A stretch of DNA of 8,693 bases, from positions 1-8,693 of the forward strand of contig JAKDIE010000039.1 in the NCBI GenBank assembly GCA_030450655.1. Reading direction: 5' to 3'. This stretch comes from Ruaniaceae bacterium (GTDB taxonomy: Bacteria > Actinomycetota > Actinomycetes > Actinomycetales > Actinomycetaceae). Made by a program: the position numbers and the translations under genes. The stretch's first letter is position 1. Every line of letters starts with the position of its first letter. Below, piece after piece: positions 1 through 6,151 of this stretch. The notes under the pieces are model-generated. The model ran no database searches, was not told where the DNA came from, and was given only the letters and a program-made list of their open reading frames with translations.

Positions 1-169
1 TTCTGCATTCGCGAGCCTGCCTGGACGCGACGAAAGACCTACGGGAGTGCGAGTCCACTTCCGGGTGGGCGGGGCCGGAATCGGACCAAACCCGCGTGTT
101 CATGAGACTTCGCACTCATGCGCCCGTCCACGGCATTCCCCCACCGGGCGGTATGGGAAGATCAGACGC
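1..169. other. Non-coding leader upstream of the MFS gene
   Basis: I see no convincing gene here. The MFS reading frame is open back to a GTG at 47, but the extra 41 residues are Arg/Pro/Gly-rich and unlike a transporter N-terminus. A small inverted repeat (CATGAG at 101-106 and CTCATG at 115-120, 8-nt loop) lies about 50 nt upstream of the chosen start and could be a regulator site, though it is short enough to be chance. No clear -35/-10 pair was found. Confidence 0.4.
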
Positions 170-1420
170 GTGCATTCTTCCCGATCGGCCACCACGCAGC
201 CCGGATTTCCGCAGTTTTGGGCGGGCGAAGGCCTCAGCCAGTTCGGCGCCCAGTTCACGAATCTCGCGATGCCGGTCATCGCCGTCAACCTCCTTCACGC
301 GACCGATTCGCAGATGGGCTATCTCAACGCCTCCACCACCATCGCGTTCCTGGTGATCGGGCTGCTGGCGGGTGGGCTCGTGGATCGCTGGCGGAAACGC
401 CGGGTGATGATCGCGAGCGATCTGTTCCGTGCCACCGCCATCCTTGCGGTGCCGCTGATGTTTTGGCTCGGCCAGCCGGAGATCTGGCACCTCTACATCA
501 TCGCCGGGCTGATCGGCTTCGCGACCGTGTTCTTCGATGTGGCGTACATGAGCTACATCCCCGTGCTCGTCAAGGACACGATGATTGGAGACGCAAACAG
601 CAAACTCGAGGCGACGGCGCAGGTCGCGCGCCTCGCCGGGCCCGGCCTCGCCGGAATGCTGCTGCGGATCGTCAACGCCCCTGTCCTGCTGGTGGTGAAC
701 GCCGTGGGCTTCCTCGCCTCTGCCGGATTCCTCTCCACGATCCGCGACGACGAACGCCCCACGCCTCGCGCCGAACGCGGACCCCTGCTGACGGAGATCG
801 GCGAGGGCATCTCGTTCGTGTGGAACACGCAGTTCCTGCGCCGCATGGTGATGACACTGGCTCTCTCGAGTTTCGGCTCGACCATGGTCTTCACACTGCT
901 GCCCATCATCGTGCTGCGCGTCCTCGGGATCTCGCCGTGGTGGTACGGAATCATCTCCTCGATCGGCGCCGTGGGCGGCGTGATCGGCTCGTTGTTCGCG
1001 GTCCGCTTCGCGCGCCGCTTTGGCCAGGGCCCAACGCTCGTGGCAACGGTCATCGTCTCCGGACTGACGATGGCGCTCCTTCCGCTCACCCTTCTCGCCC
1101 CGAGTTCATGGGCCATTCCGCTGCTGATGGCAACGTGGTTCGTGATGTCCTTTGCCGCGATCATGTGGAACGTGATCCAGGTGACCGCGAGGCAGCGGCT
1201 CTGCCCGCGGCCCCTCCTCGGCCGCATGAACGCATCCGTCCGCTTCGTGGTGTGGGGGATCATGCCAGTCTCCGCGCTCACGGCCGGCTGGCTCGGGACC
1301 TGGATCGGAACCGTGGGCGCCGTCTGGGTGGGCGTGGCGATCGCCTCGCTGGCCGTGCTCCCGATCCTGCTCAGCCCGTACGCGCGCATGCGAGAGTTCC
1401 CGGTCCGCGCGGCGGGGTAG
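170..1420 (+). CDS. MFS transporter, MFS_3/DHA3 drug-exporter type
   Basis: This is an integral-membrane secondary transporter, probably a proton-driven exporter of small molecules; the substrate is unknown. The 416-residue product has the usual length and about 12 hydrophobic segments. The conserved loop between TM2 and TM3 is visible as GGLVDRWRKRR (residues 68-78). The ANSKLEATAQVARLAGPG stretch (about 142-159) is typical of the EntS/macrolide-efflux-like MFS_3 group. A cytoplasmic linker (about 190-215) separates the two six-TM halves. I chose the GTG at 170 because the protein then begins shortly before TM1 (from about residue 20); only a weak GGGAAG precedes it. The frame can be extended to a GTG at 47, but those residues are low-complexity. 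It stands alone on the plus strand, convergent with the next gene. Family assignment is firm; drug specificity is not inferable. Confidence 0.88.
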   Translation: MHSSRSATTQPGFPQFWAGEGLSQFGAQFTNLAMPVIAVNLLHATDSQMGYLNASTTIAFLVIGLLAGGLVDRWRKRRVMIASDLFRATAILAVPLMFWLGQPEIWHLYIIAGLIGFATVFFDVAYMSYIPVLVKDTMIGDANSKLEATAQVARLAGPGLAGMLLRIVNAPVLLVVNAVGFLASAGFLSTIRDDERPTPRAERGPLLTEIGEGISFVWNTQFLRRMVMTLALSSFGSTMVFTLLPIIVLRVLGISPWWYGIISSIGAVGGVIGSLFAVRFARRFGQGPTLVATVIVSGLTMALLPLTLLAPSSWAIPLLMATWFVMSFAAIMWNVIQVTARQRLCPRPLLGRMNASVRFVVWGIMPVSALTAGWLGTWIGTVGAVWVGVAIASLAVLPILLSPYARMREFPVRAAG

Positions 1421-1445
1421 CGCGCGGCGGGCGCGGTCATCTGAC

Positions 1446-1514
1446 GAGGGTGGTCGCAGTTCCGGCATCCCCAGGCTAACCAGGCCCCAAAGCCCCGAAA
1501 CTCTGACCACCCTC
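1446..1514. repeat. Palindromic repeat element, copy 1
   Basis: The left arm is at 1446-1465 (starts GAGGGTGGTC) and the right arm at 1495-1514 (ends GACCACCCTC). They are reverse complements over 20 nt with three mismatches, enclosing a loop of about 29 nt. The flank 1489-1518 recurs at 1574-1603 with one mismatch in 30. It may act as a terminator for the convergent genes or be a member of a REP-like family; only a genome-wide search would tell. Confidence 0.75.
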
Positions 1515-1531
1515 ACGACTCACCAGGGCCA

Positions 1532-1599
1532 AGGGTGGTCGCAGATCCGGGGGTAGGGGCCGCCGTCGGGCAGAAAGCCCCGCAACTCTGACCACCCTC
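1532..1599. repeat. Palindromic repeat element, copy 2
   Basis: This is the second copy of the preceding element, displaced by exactly 85 bp for both arms. The left arm starts AGGGTGGTCGCAG (1532) and the right arm ends CTGACCACCCT (to 1598/1599). The central loop has diverged between copies while the arms are conserved, which argues for selection or mobility of the stem rather than simple recent duplication. Confidence 0.75.
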
Positions 1600-1671
1600 A
1601 CGAAGGCGCGGCGGCACAGCGGCGCGAAGGCGCGAAAGGCGGGACGTCGGACGCGAGAGACGAGCGCGAAA

Positions 1672-2034
1672 CTAAAGGAGCGTGATCAGCCAGCGCACAA
1701 TCAGCCCGACGGCGGCGGCACTCCCCATCGAAAGAAGGGTGCCGATGATAAAGCGCTCGGCGAAGGCGGTGTCACCCTCCTTGAGGTCGCCGAACCGGCC
1801 GAGGCCCTTGATCGCAACGAGCGCTCCGAGTGCCGCCGGGCTACCGGCGAGAACTGCTACGAACACCCACGCGCGCTCGAGTACGCCGATCCAGCGGCCG
1901 CCGCGCGGAGTGCCCTGCCCCGAGCCCTCGCCTTCCGGATCGATTCGACGCAACACCGAGTCGATCGCCGGCACTCCACCGAGCACCACGGCGAGTCCCG
2001 CCACGCTCGCAATTGCGAACGATAACCAGTCCAT
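1672..2034 (-). CDS. Small three-TM membrane protein paired with SatD
   Basis: The 120-residue protein has three predicted membrane segments (about 3-25, 53-76 and 93-118). A polar, Gly/Pro-rich loop lies between the first two (about 30-47). The sequence GRWIGVLER (46-54), followed by AIKGLGRF (74-81) and ERFIIGTLLS (93-102), resembles, from memory, the C-terminal membrane part of DUF3307-type proteins; the N-terminal DUF3307 part is missing. The ATG at 2034 is well supported by an excellent ribosome site, AAGGAGGT at 2040-2047 read on the minus strand. It lies 108 nt downstream of the SatD-family gene on the same strand, so the two are probably co-transcribed. The function is unknown. A role as membrane partner or effector of the SatD protein is inference from gene pairing. 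Confidence 0.75.
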   Translation of the reverse strand: MDWLSFAIASVAGLAVVLGGVPAIDSVLRRIDPEGEGSGQGTPRGGRWIGVLERAWVFVAVLAGSPAALGALVAIKGLGRFGDLKEGDTAFAERFIIGTLLSMGSAAAVGLIVRWLITLL

Positions 2035-2039
2035 GCGCT

Positions 2040-2047
2040 ACCTCCTT
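2040..2047 (-). promoter_or_regulatory. Strong Shine-Dalgarno site for the small membrane protein
   Basis: Minus-strand AAGGAGGT, five nucleotides before the ATG, is close to the perfect anti-SD complement. It is the strongest ribosome site in the window and fixes the start at 2034. It contrasts with the SatD-family gene upstream, which has no visible ribosome site. Confidence 0.8.
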
Positions 2048-2142
2048 GCATGCGATCTTGCCACGAGAACTTGTCACGCGATCCGACAGCCTCGGCGACC
2101 AGATCACGACGGCGAGCCGCATTCGCTGTCGAAACAGCACGC

Positions 2143-2742
2143 TCAGCAGCCGCGCCGCGCGATATCGAGAAGCCTAGCGGTGAGCTCTGATGCCCGATCC
2201 ACCTCAGGCGCATACGCGCGGGCGAGCCGACGGGAAACCGCACCCTGCGTGATCCCGAGCCGCTCGCCGATCTGCGCCTGCGACTGCCCCGCGAGCGAGA
2301 GATCGAGCGCCTCCCAACTCGCCACGGTCCGCCCCCGCACGAGCGGCTCAACTAGCCACAGCACGGTTTCCCCGTCACGGGCAGAGGCCGCATCCGAACC
2401 GATTCGGAGCCGTGCGGCCACCGAACTGGAGCCCTCGATCGCGCGGCGGGCGGCGAGATACGCGCCGCCGCGCGCCTCGCGCGTCGATTCGGGGAGCGGC
2501 TCCTCGACCGCACCGATACCCACCCCAATAGACCAGGCCCCCACCCGCCAGAGGAGCGTGAGAGCGCGAACCGCCGCGGCGCCGTCGGGCAAAAGACCCT
2601 GAATCTCATCGCCTGCCGTGCGCTCGAATGGCAACACGGTATCGACGCCAGCGAGCAACGCAAGAGCGGCCGGCACGGCGTCCGGCGCGCGCCGGCTCCC
2701 CACCTGGTCAGCGATCAGCACGATATGAGCCGGATCATTCAT
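2143..2742 (-). CDS. SatD-family protein with C-terminal HTH
   Basis: The 199-residue cytosolic protein has two parts. The N-terminal part (about 1-130) carries ADQVGSRR (11-18), TAGDEIQGLL (42-51) and GVGIGAV (73-79), the hallmark spacing of the SatD family (ADxxGSR, then GDExQGLL). This arrangement also recalls the palm fold of class III nucleotidyl cyclases and GGDEF enzymes, but enzymatic activity is inference. The C-terminal part (about 148-173) is a helix-turn-helix, AQIGERLGITQGAVSRRL, suited to DNA binding. The ATG at 2742 has no ribosome site but sits 7 nt after a candidate -10 box, consistent with a leaderless transcript. The small membrane-protein gene follows on the same strand. 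SatD was named from a Streptococcus mutans stress locus; its biochemical role is, to my knowledge, unsettled. It could be an autoregulator binding the inverted repeat in its own promoter. Confidence 0.8.
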   Translation of the reverse strand: MNDPAHIVLIADQVGSRRAPDAVPAALALLAGVDTVLPFERTAGDEIQGLLPDGAAAVRALTLLWRVGAWSIGVGIGAVEEPLPESTREARGGAYLAARRAIEGSSSVAARLRIGSDAASARDGETVLWLVEPLVRGRTVASWEALDLSLAGQSQAQIGERLGITQGAVSRRLARAYAPEVDRASELTARLLDIARRGC

Positions 2743-2749
2743 ACTCGAT

Positions 2750-2778
2750 AGTATGCGTTCATTTGATCATGAACGCAA
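2750..2778 (-). promoter_or_regulatory. Candidate leaderless promoter of the satD-like gene
   Basis: On the minus strand TTGCGT (2773-2778) and CATACT (2750-2755) are separated by 17 nt. CATACT matches the -10 consensus at 4 of 6, and TTG of the -35 is intact. The -10 box ends 7 nt before the A of the ATG, so transcription should begin at or next to the start codon. This agrees with the absence of a ribosome site. Confidence 0.55.
2754..2777. promoter_or_regulatory. Operator candidate, 9-bp inverted repeat
   Basis: TGCGTTCAT (2754-2762) and ATGAACGCA (2769-2777) are perfect reverse complements with a 6-bp spacer. The repeat covers the spacer between the candidate -35 and -10 boxes and overlaps both. 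A second, smaller palindrome, ATACT-CGAT-AGTAT (2741-2754), abuts it and overlaps the start codon. This is the classic placement for a repressor site; the HTH of the adjacent SatD-family protein is the obvious candidate to bind it. Confidence 0.55.
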
Positions 2779-2797
2779 GAATGCGTCCGCAATTTCA

Positions 2798-2855
2798 TGT
2801 CTGGTAAGTCTGGGGTACCCAAGGGTGCTCTTGGGTACCCCAGACTTACCAGACA
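2798..2855. repeat. Perfect 58-bp palindrome (26-bp arms, 6-nt loop)
   Basis: Arms 2798-2823 and 2830-2855 are perfect reverse complements around the loop GGTGCT. Each arm contains GGGTACCC, itself a palindrome. The element starts 12 nt after the stop codon of the reductase gene and lies upstream of the satD-like promoter. It could therefore terminate reductase transcription and insulate the next promoter, although no T-tract follows on the minus strand. A REP-like or small palindromic mobile element is the alternative. Confidence 0.85.
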
Positions 2856-2867
2856 GTGAACCGGCCG

Positions 2868-3434
2868 CTACTCGACGGCGTATGTGACGTTGATGAAGCC
2901 GTTGTCACTCCGATTGGAGCCGATGACGCGCAGATCGATCTTCGTGCCGATCGAACCGAAGAGTGGGATGCCGCCGCCGAGGATCACCGGAGCGATCCGA
3001 ACGGTGATCTCGTCGATCAGCCCTCTCGCCAGGAAACCTTGGATATTCCGGCCGCCATCCACGTGGGCGGACGTCACGCCGAGCGCGTTCAGCTTCGTGA
3101 TCGCGTCCTCCGGCCGCTTGAACACGGCCGTGATGCGCGGATCGCCAACCGGGAAGGTGCGGCTCACCACGTAGACCGGAACCTCGCCGAACGGCCATCT
3201 CTTCGCATGCTCAAGCCGCTCGTACGAGATGCGCCCGAGCATCACGGCGTCGATATCCGCGAAGAAGCTCGGCCAATCGAGCGCGGGGCTCTCACTGTGG
3301 GGGCCGAGGTGTTCAACATCGTTGCGAAGGCGCGTGGTCCACAGCGAATCGCCGCTCGCATCGGCAATGAAGCCGTCGAGACTCATCGTGGAAAAGACGC
3401 GGCCCTTCCAGGTCCGGTTCTGCGCTGTGCCCAT
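2868..3434 (-). CDS. Dihydrofolate-reductase-fold protein (RibD C-terminal family)
   Basis: The 188-residue cytosolic protein belongs to the RibD_C/DHFR-like family of NADPH-dependent reductases. Visible marks are the N-terminal STMSLDGFIA (15-24), MLGRISYE (65-72), the cofactor-loop-like VDGGRNIQGFL (125-135) and APVILGGGIPLFG (148-160). Length fits the stand-alone family. These proteins are often annotated as dihydrofolate reductase, but most have no proven substrate, and there are no riboflavin genes here to suggest RibD function. I chose the ATG at 3434; a GTG at 3464 in frame would add 10 Arg/Pro-rich residues. A GGTGGAG lies just upstream of the ATG but is unusually close. It lies 87 nt downstream of the broken deaminase gene and is followed by the perfect palindrome. 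Confidence 0.85.
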   Translation of the reverse strand: MGTAQNRTWKGRVFSTMSLDGFIADASGDSLWTTRLRNDVEHLGPHSESPALDWPSFFADIDAVMLGRISYERLEHAKRWPFGEVPVYVVSRTFPVGDPRITAVFKRPEDAITKLNALGVTSAHVDGGRNIQGFLARGLIDEITVRIAPVILGGGIPLFGSIGTKIDLRVIGSNRSDNGFINVTYAVE

Positions 3435-3521
3435 ACTCCACCGTACCCGCGGACGGGCCGTCACAGTACGAAAACAGCGCGCGCCTTCACGGCGATTGGC
3501 GCCTCACGCCCCGCTCGCAGC

Positions 3522-4538
3522 TCACGCCCCGGCGGCAACCCTCCGCAGCTCGGCGATGCGCTGGGCCTTCTCGCCCTCGTCCATCCAGGAGACCACCAGC
3601 GAGTTCTCGGCCAGCGCCGCGATCTCCTCGCGCGCGAGCCCCGCGTGCTCGGCCAGCGCCAGGTAGTTATCGGCCACATATCCGCCAAAGTATGCCGGAT
3701 CGTCCGAGTTGACGGTCACGCGCGCACCGGCGCGCAACAGCCCCACGATCTCGTCCGCCTTCATCTCCTCCGAGACGAACGAGTTGGAGAGCGGGCAGCA
3801 CGTCAGCCCGATCCCGCGCGCGATCACCTCGGCCACCAGTTCGGGATTCTCAACGATGTTGGTGCCGTGATCGAGCCGCTCGGCCCCAAGCTCGTGCAGC
3901 GCGGTCGCGATGTTTCCGATCGAACCCACCTGATCGATGTCGCAGTGCATCGTGACCCGGTACCCCAGCTCCTTCGCCCGCGCGAACGAGGCCGCGAACT
4001 TCTCGGGCGGATTGCCGCGTTCGTCCGAATCGAGCCCGACGGCGAGGATCTAGCCCGCGGACGGAACGGAGGCTTCGAGGGGCTCGGCTGCCGATTCGGC
4101 GGACATGTCCCGCAGGAAGCACATGATCAGCGCCGCAGAGATCCCGTGCGCTGCCGGCGCCTCCTCGACCGCGCGGTAGTAGCCGTTGATCACCGTCTCG
4201 AAGGGCACGCCCCGGGATGTGTGCGCCTGGGGATCGAAGAACATCTCAGCCCGCACCACGCCGTCGGCAGCAGCACGCGCAAGGTACGCATCCGCCAGAC
4301 GGTAGAAGTCATCCTCGTCCTGCAGCACGTTCATCGCCGGGTAGTAGACGGCGAGGAAGCTCGTGAGCGAATCGAAGGCGTACGTGGCCTCGACCTCCTC
4401 GACCGTGCTCTGGCCGATGTCGATTCCGTTCTTGCGCGCCAACTCGAGCTTGAGATCGGGCATCAGCGTGCCCTCGAGGTGGAGGTGCAACTCAGCCTTC
4501 GGCAGGGCAACGACGAAGTCTCTGGTTACATCGCTCAT
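3522..4538 (-). pseudogene. Adenine/adenosine deaminase, interrupted by in-frame TAG
   Basis: Intact, this 338-codon gene would encode a zinc purine deaminase converting adenine to hypoxanthine (or adenosine to inosine). The frame carries the metal motif ELHLHLEGTL (16-25, His18 and His20), FFDPQAHTSRGVPFE (100-114), GLDSDERGNPPEKF (about 168-181), ERLDHG (220-225) and NSDDPAYFGG (277-286). FFDPQxHTxRGxPFE favours the adenine-deaminase branch (like Pseudomonas PA0148) over classical adenosine deaminase. Codon 163 (4050-4052) is TAG. The frame continues on both sides with no gap or shift, so one base substitution explains it. The upstream half holds the first zinc ligands and the downstream half holds the other active-site residues, so neither part should be active alone. 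A further oddity is MHCDIDQ (197-203) where classical members have HAGE. The start at 4538 is backed by GAAAGGA upstream. A sequencing error remains possible. Confidence 0.85.
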
Positions 4539-4541
4539 GGG

Positions 4542-4560
4542 GAGTCCTTTCGTTGGACTC
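4542..4560 (-). promoter_or_regulatory. Hairpin over the deaminase ribosome-binding site
   Basis: Arms GAGTCC and GGACTC are perfect 6-bp reverse complements with a 7-nt loop, ending 3 nt before the ATG. On the minus-strand transcript the ribosome site GAAAGGA lies partly in the loop and partly in the second arm. Folding would limit ribosome access. The stem is short, so this is a modest candidate for translational control. Confidence 0.35.
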
Positions 4561-4654
4561 ATCCTATCGAGGGCGTGGCGGCTGGCCGCAGCGGGCTCGG
4601 GTGCGTGGCGCTCCACAGCCCACATCTCGCTCGATGACGACCGGGAGAATGACA

Positions 4655-4689
4655 AGAGGGGGCCAGGTCTCAGTGACCCGGCCCCCTCT
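4655..4689 (-). terminator. Terminator hairpin of the sugar ABC operon
   Basis: Arms 4655-4669 and 4675-4689 (15 bp, loop of 5) pair completely in the minus-strand RNA, with one G-U pair that would be an A-C mismatch on the plus strand. This asymmetry indicates that the minus strand is the functional one. The hairpin begins 13 nt after the stop of the binding-protein gene. Only a weak pyrimidine-rich stretch (CTTGTCATTCTC) follows, as is common in high-GC actinobacteria. Confidence 0.8.
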
Positions 4690-4702
4690 CGTTGATGAGG
4701 GG

Positions 4703-6079
4703 CTACTCCATCGCCTCGTTGCCGGCGTCCTGGATCTCCTGGAGCGCCGCTGCGAGATCTGACTGACCGAGGAACAGATCATTCAGCATCGGTGCAATCG
4801 CTTGGAATCCGGCGGTGCCGTTCGCCCCGAGGAGCGGGTTCGTCGTCAGGCCGTTCGCGGCATCGATGAACGGCTGCACGTCCACGTCGCGGCTATCCCA
4901 GTACGCGACGTATGCGTCCTGCGCGTCCACGACCGCCGGGAACGCGACGCCTTGGCTCGCGAGCGCGGCCTGGCCATCGGCCGAACCGAGCCACTGCAGC
5001 ACCTTGGTGGTTGCCTCCAGGTTCTGGGACTGCGCATTGCCCACTGCGGCCACCGCGTGAACCACGGAGATGCGGCCTTCCGGACCTTCCACCAGGGGCG
5101 CAATGCCCCACTCGAAGTCCGCGTTGTCCGCGATCGTGCGCAGGTTGTACGGGCCGGACTGGAACAGGCCGAGCGCGCCCTGCAGGAAGAGATCGCGGGT
5201 CATGTCGCCGTTAGCGTTCGTATCCGCCGCAGAGGGAGCCACGTAGTGGGTGTTCACCAGATCCACGAGGTATTGGAACGCCGTCTCGCCTTCCGGAGAG
5301 GCGAACGCGAAGTTGTCATCCGCATCCTGGAAGGTGCCGCCGGCCTGCGCGAGGAAGTCGAGGTAGATCGCCTGCATGTCGGCCTGCGAGTTGAACCCAT
5401 AGGTGGCGCGGGTGTTCGGATCGAAGCCTTCGTCACCGGGGTGGAGACCCGCAGCGTCCGTGGTCAACGCGGTGGCTGCAGCGATGAGCGTGTCCTCACC
5501 GGAATCAGGAGACCACGTCAATGTGCTCGGGTCCACGCCAGCCGCATCGACTGTATCCGCGTTGTAGTACAGCGCGATGGAGTCCCAGATCTGCGGGACG
5601 CCCCACTGGGTGCCGCCGCGCTCGTAGAGGGAGGTGGCGGATTCGACCCACTCGTCGTGATCGGTTCCGAGTGCCTCGGTGACGTTGATGAGGTTCCCGT
5701 TGTCCGCGTAGCGGCCGTATCCGGAGGAGTTCACCCAGAAGATATCCGCCATGTCACCGGACTGAATGTCCAGGGGCATGCGCTCCCAGTAATCCCCCCA
5801 CGGGACCACTTCCACCACCACGCTGATGTCAGAATTCTGCGCCATGAACGCATCGAACGATTCCTGGTAGGCCGGCCCAGCGACGTCGTCCCAGAGGCGG
5901 AATGTCACCGTGGTGGAGGCGCTCGAGGTGGGGGCCGCGCCCTCAGAATCGGTCGCTTGCTCCGCATCGGAGGGTGCCGGGGCCCCGATGGTCGAGTCCT
6001 GGCCGGGTGAACACGCGGCGAGCACAAGGGCGCTGGCCGCGAGAACGGCAAGCGCCGCAGTCTTTTTGAGGCTTCTCAT
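4703..6079 (-). CDS. Carbohydrate ABC transporter substrate-binding lipoprotein
   Basis: This is an extracytoplasmic sugar-binding protein of the SBP_bac_1/CUT1 type, 458 residues, anchored to the membrane outer face by a lipid. The signal peptide has RSLKK (2-6), a hydrophobic core (8-20) and the lipobox LAAC with Cys23 as the lipidation site. A Ser/Thr/Ala-rich linker follows to about residue 55, then the mature domain starting VTFRLWDDVAGPAYQ. Internal marks of the family are the AFMAQNSDISV and DIFWVNSSGYGRYADNG stretches and GALGLFQSGPYNLRT. ATG at 6079 is preceded by GAAGGAG at good spacing. The gene is last in the operon, 72 nt after the second permease gene, and is followed closely by a hairpin terminator. 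Substrate (oligosaccharide or monosaccharide) cannot be read from the sequence; no glycosidase or LacI-type regulator is nearby. Confidence 0.9.
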   Translation of the reverse strand: MRSLKKTAALAVLAASALVLAACSPGQDSTIGAPAPSDAEQATDSEGAAPTSSASTTVTFRLWDDVAGPAYQESFDAFMAQNSDISVVVEVVPWGDYWERMPLDIQSGDMADIFWVNSSGYGRYADNGNLINVTEALGTDHDEWVESATSLYERGGTQWGVPQIWDSIALYYNADTVDAAGVDPSTLTWSPDSGEDTLIAAATALTTDAAGLHPGDEGFDPNTRATYGFNSQADMQAIYLDFLAQAGGTFQDADDNFAFASPEGETAFQYLVDLVNTHYVAPSAADTNANGDMTRDLFLQGALGLFQSGPYNLRTIADNADFEWGIAPLVEGPEGRISVVHAVAAVGNAQSQNLEATTKVLQWLGSADGQAALASQGVAFPAVVDAQDAYVAYWDSRDVDVQPFIDAANGLTTNPLLGANGTAGFQAIAPMLNDLFLGQSDLAAALQEIQDAGNEAME

Positions 6080-6151
6080 GAGTGACTCCTTCAATCGTCA
6101 ACTATCACTATTCTGGCGCTTTCTGAGGCGCAGATGCCAATTTGTCCGCTG

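Larger units (their letters stand above)
1421..1671. other. Convergent intergenic region with repeats
   Basis: This gap of 251 nt separates the plus-strand MFS stop from the minus-strand membrane-protein stop. It contains the two palindromic elements listed separately and then a short stretch rich in GCGCGAAGGCG-like words (about 1601-1640). No coding potential was seen. Its likely role is bidirectional transcription termination. Confidence 0.6.

Noticed and set aside
61..100. tRNA-like GC-rich stretch before the MFS gene
   Set aside because: No T-loop consensus, no acceptor stem and no anticodon arm could be built.
118..1479. 453-codon open frame on the plus strand overlapping the MFS gene
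   Set aside because: The product is Arg/Pro/His-rich with no membrane segments. The overlapping frame gives a textbook 12-TM transporter.
3471..3502. Terminator after the deaminase gene (GCGCC/GGCGC stem followed by four T)
   Set aside because: The stem is 5 bp with a 12-nt loop, a competing stem exists, and the T-run is about 6 nt away. Too weak to list.
4050..4052. UAG recoding or pyrrolysine insertion in the deaminase
   Set aside because: TAG ends at least six other genes in the window, no recoding element is visible, and the position is not a known special residue in the family.
4538..4570. Hammerhead-like string GATGAGTCC followed by GAAA before the deaminase start
   Set aside because: The CUGAUGA core is not intact, GAAA falls in the hairpin loop rather than after stem II, and no cleavage-site stem is present.
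2856..4637. 593-codon open frame on the plus strand
   Set aside because: It lies antisense to the reductase and deaminase genes, is rich in Arg, His, Asp and Val as expected of a GC-rich shadow frame, and has no recognisable motif.
4802..6010. 402-codon open frame antisense to the binding-protein gene
   Set aside because: Shadow frame. The minus strand encodes a clear lipoprotein with signal peptide, ribosome site and terminator.
6080..6151. Separate promoter for the binding-protein gene (TTGGCA at 6135-6140)
   Set aside because: The -35-like box is good, but the nearest -10-like sequence (AATAGT) lies at a 22-nt spacing, too long to call.
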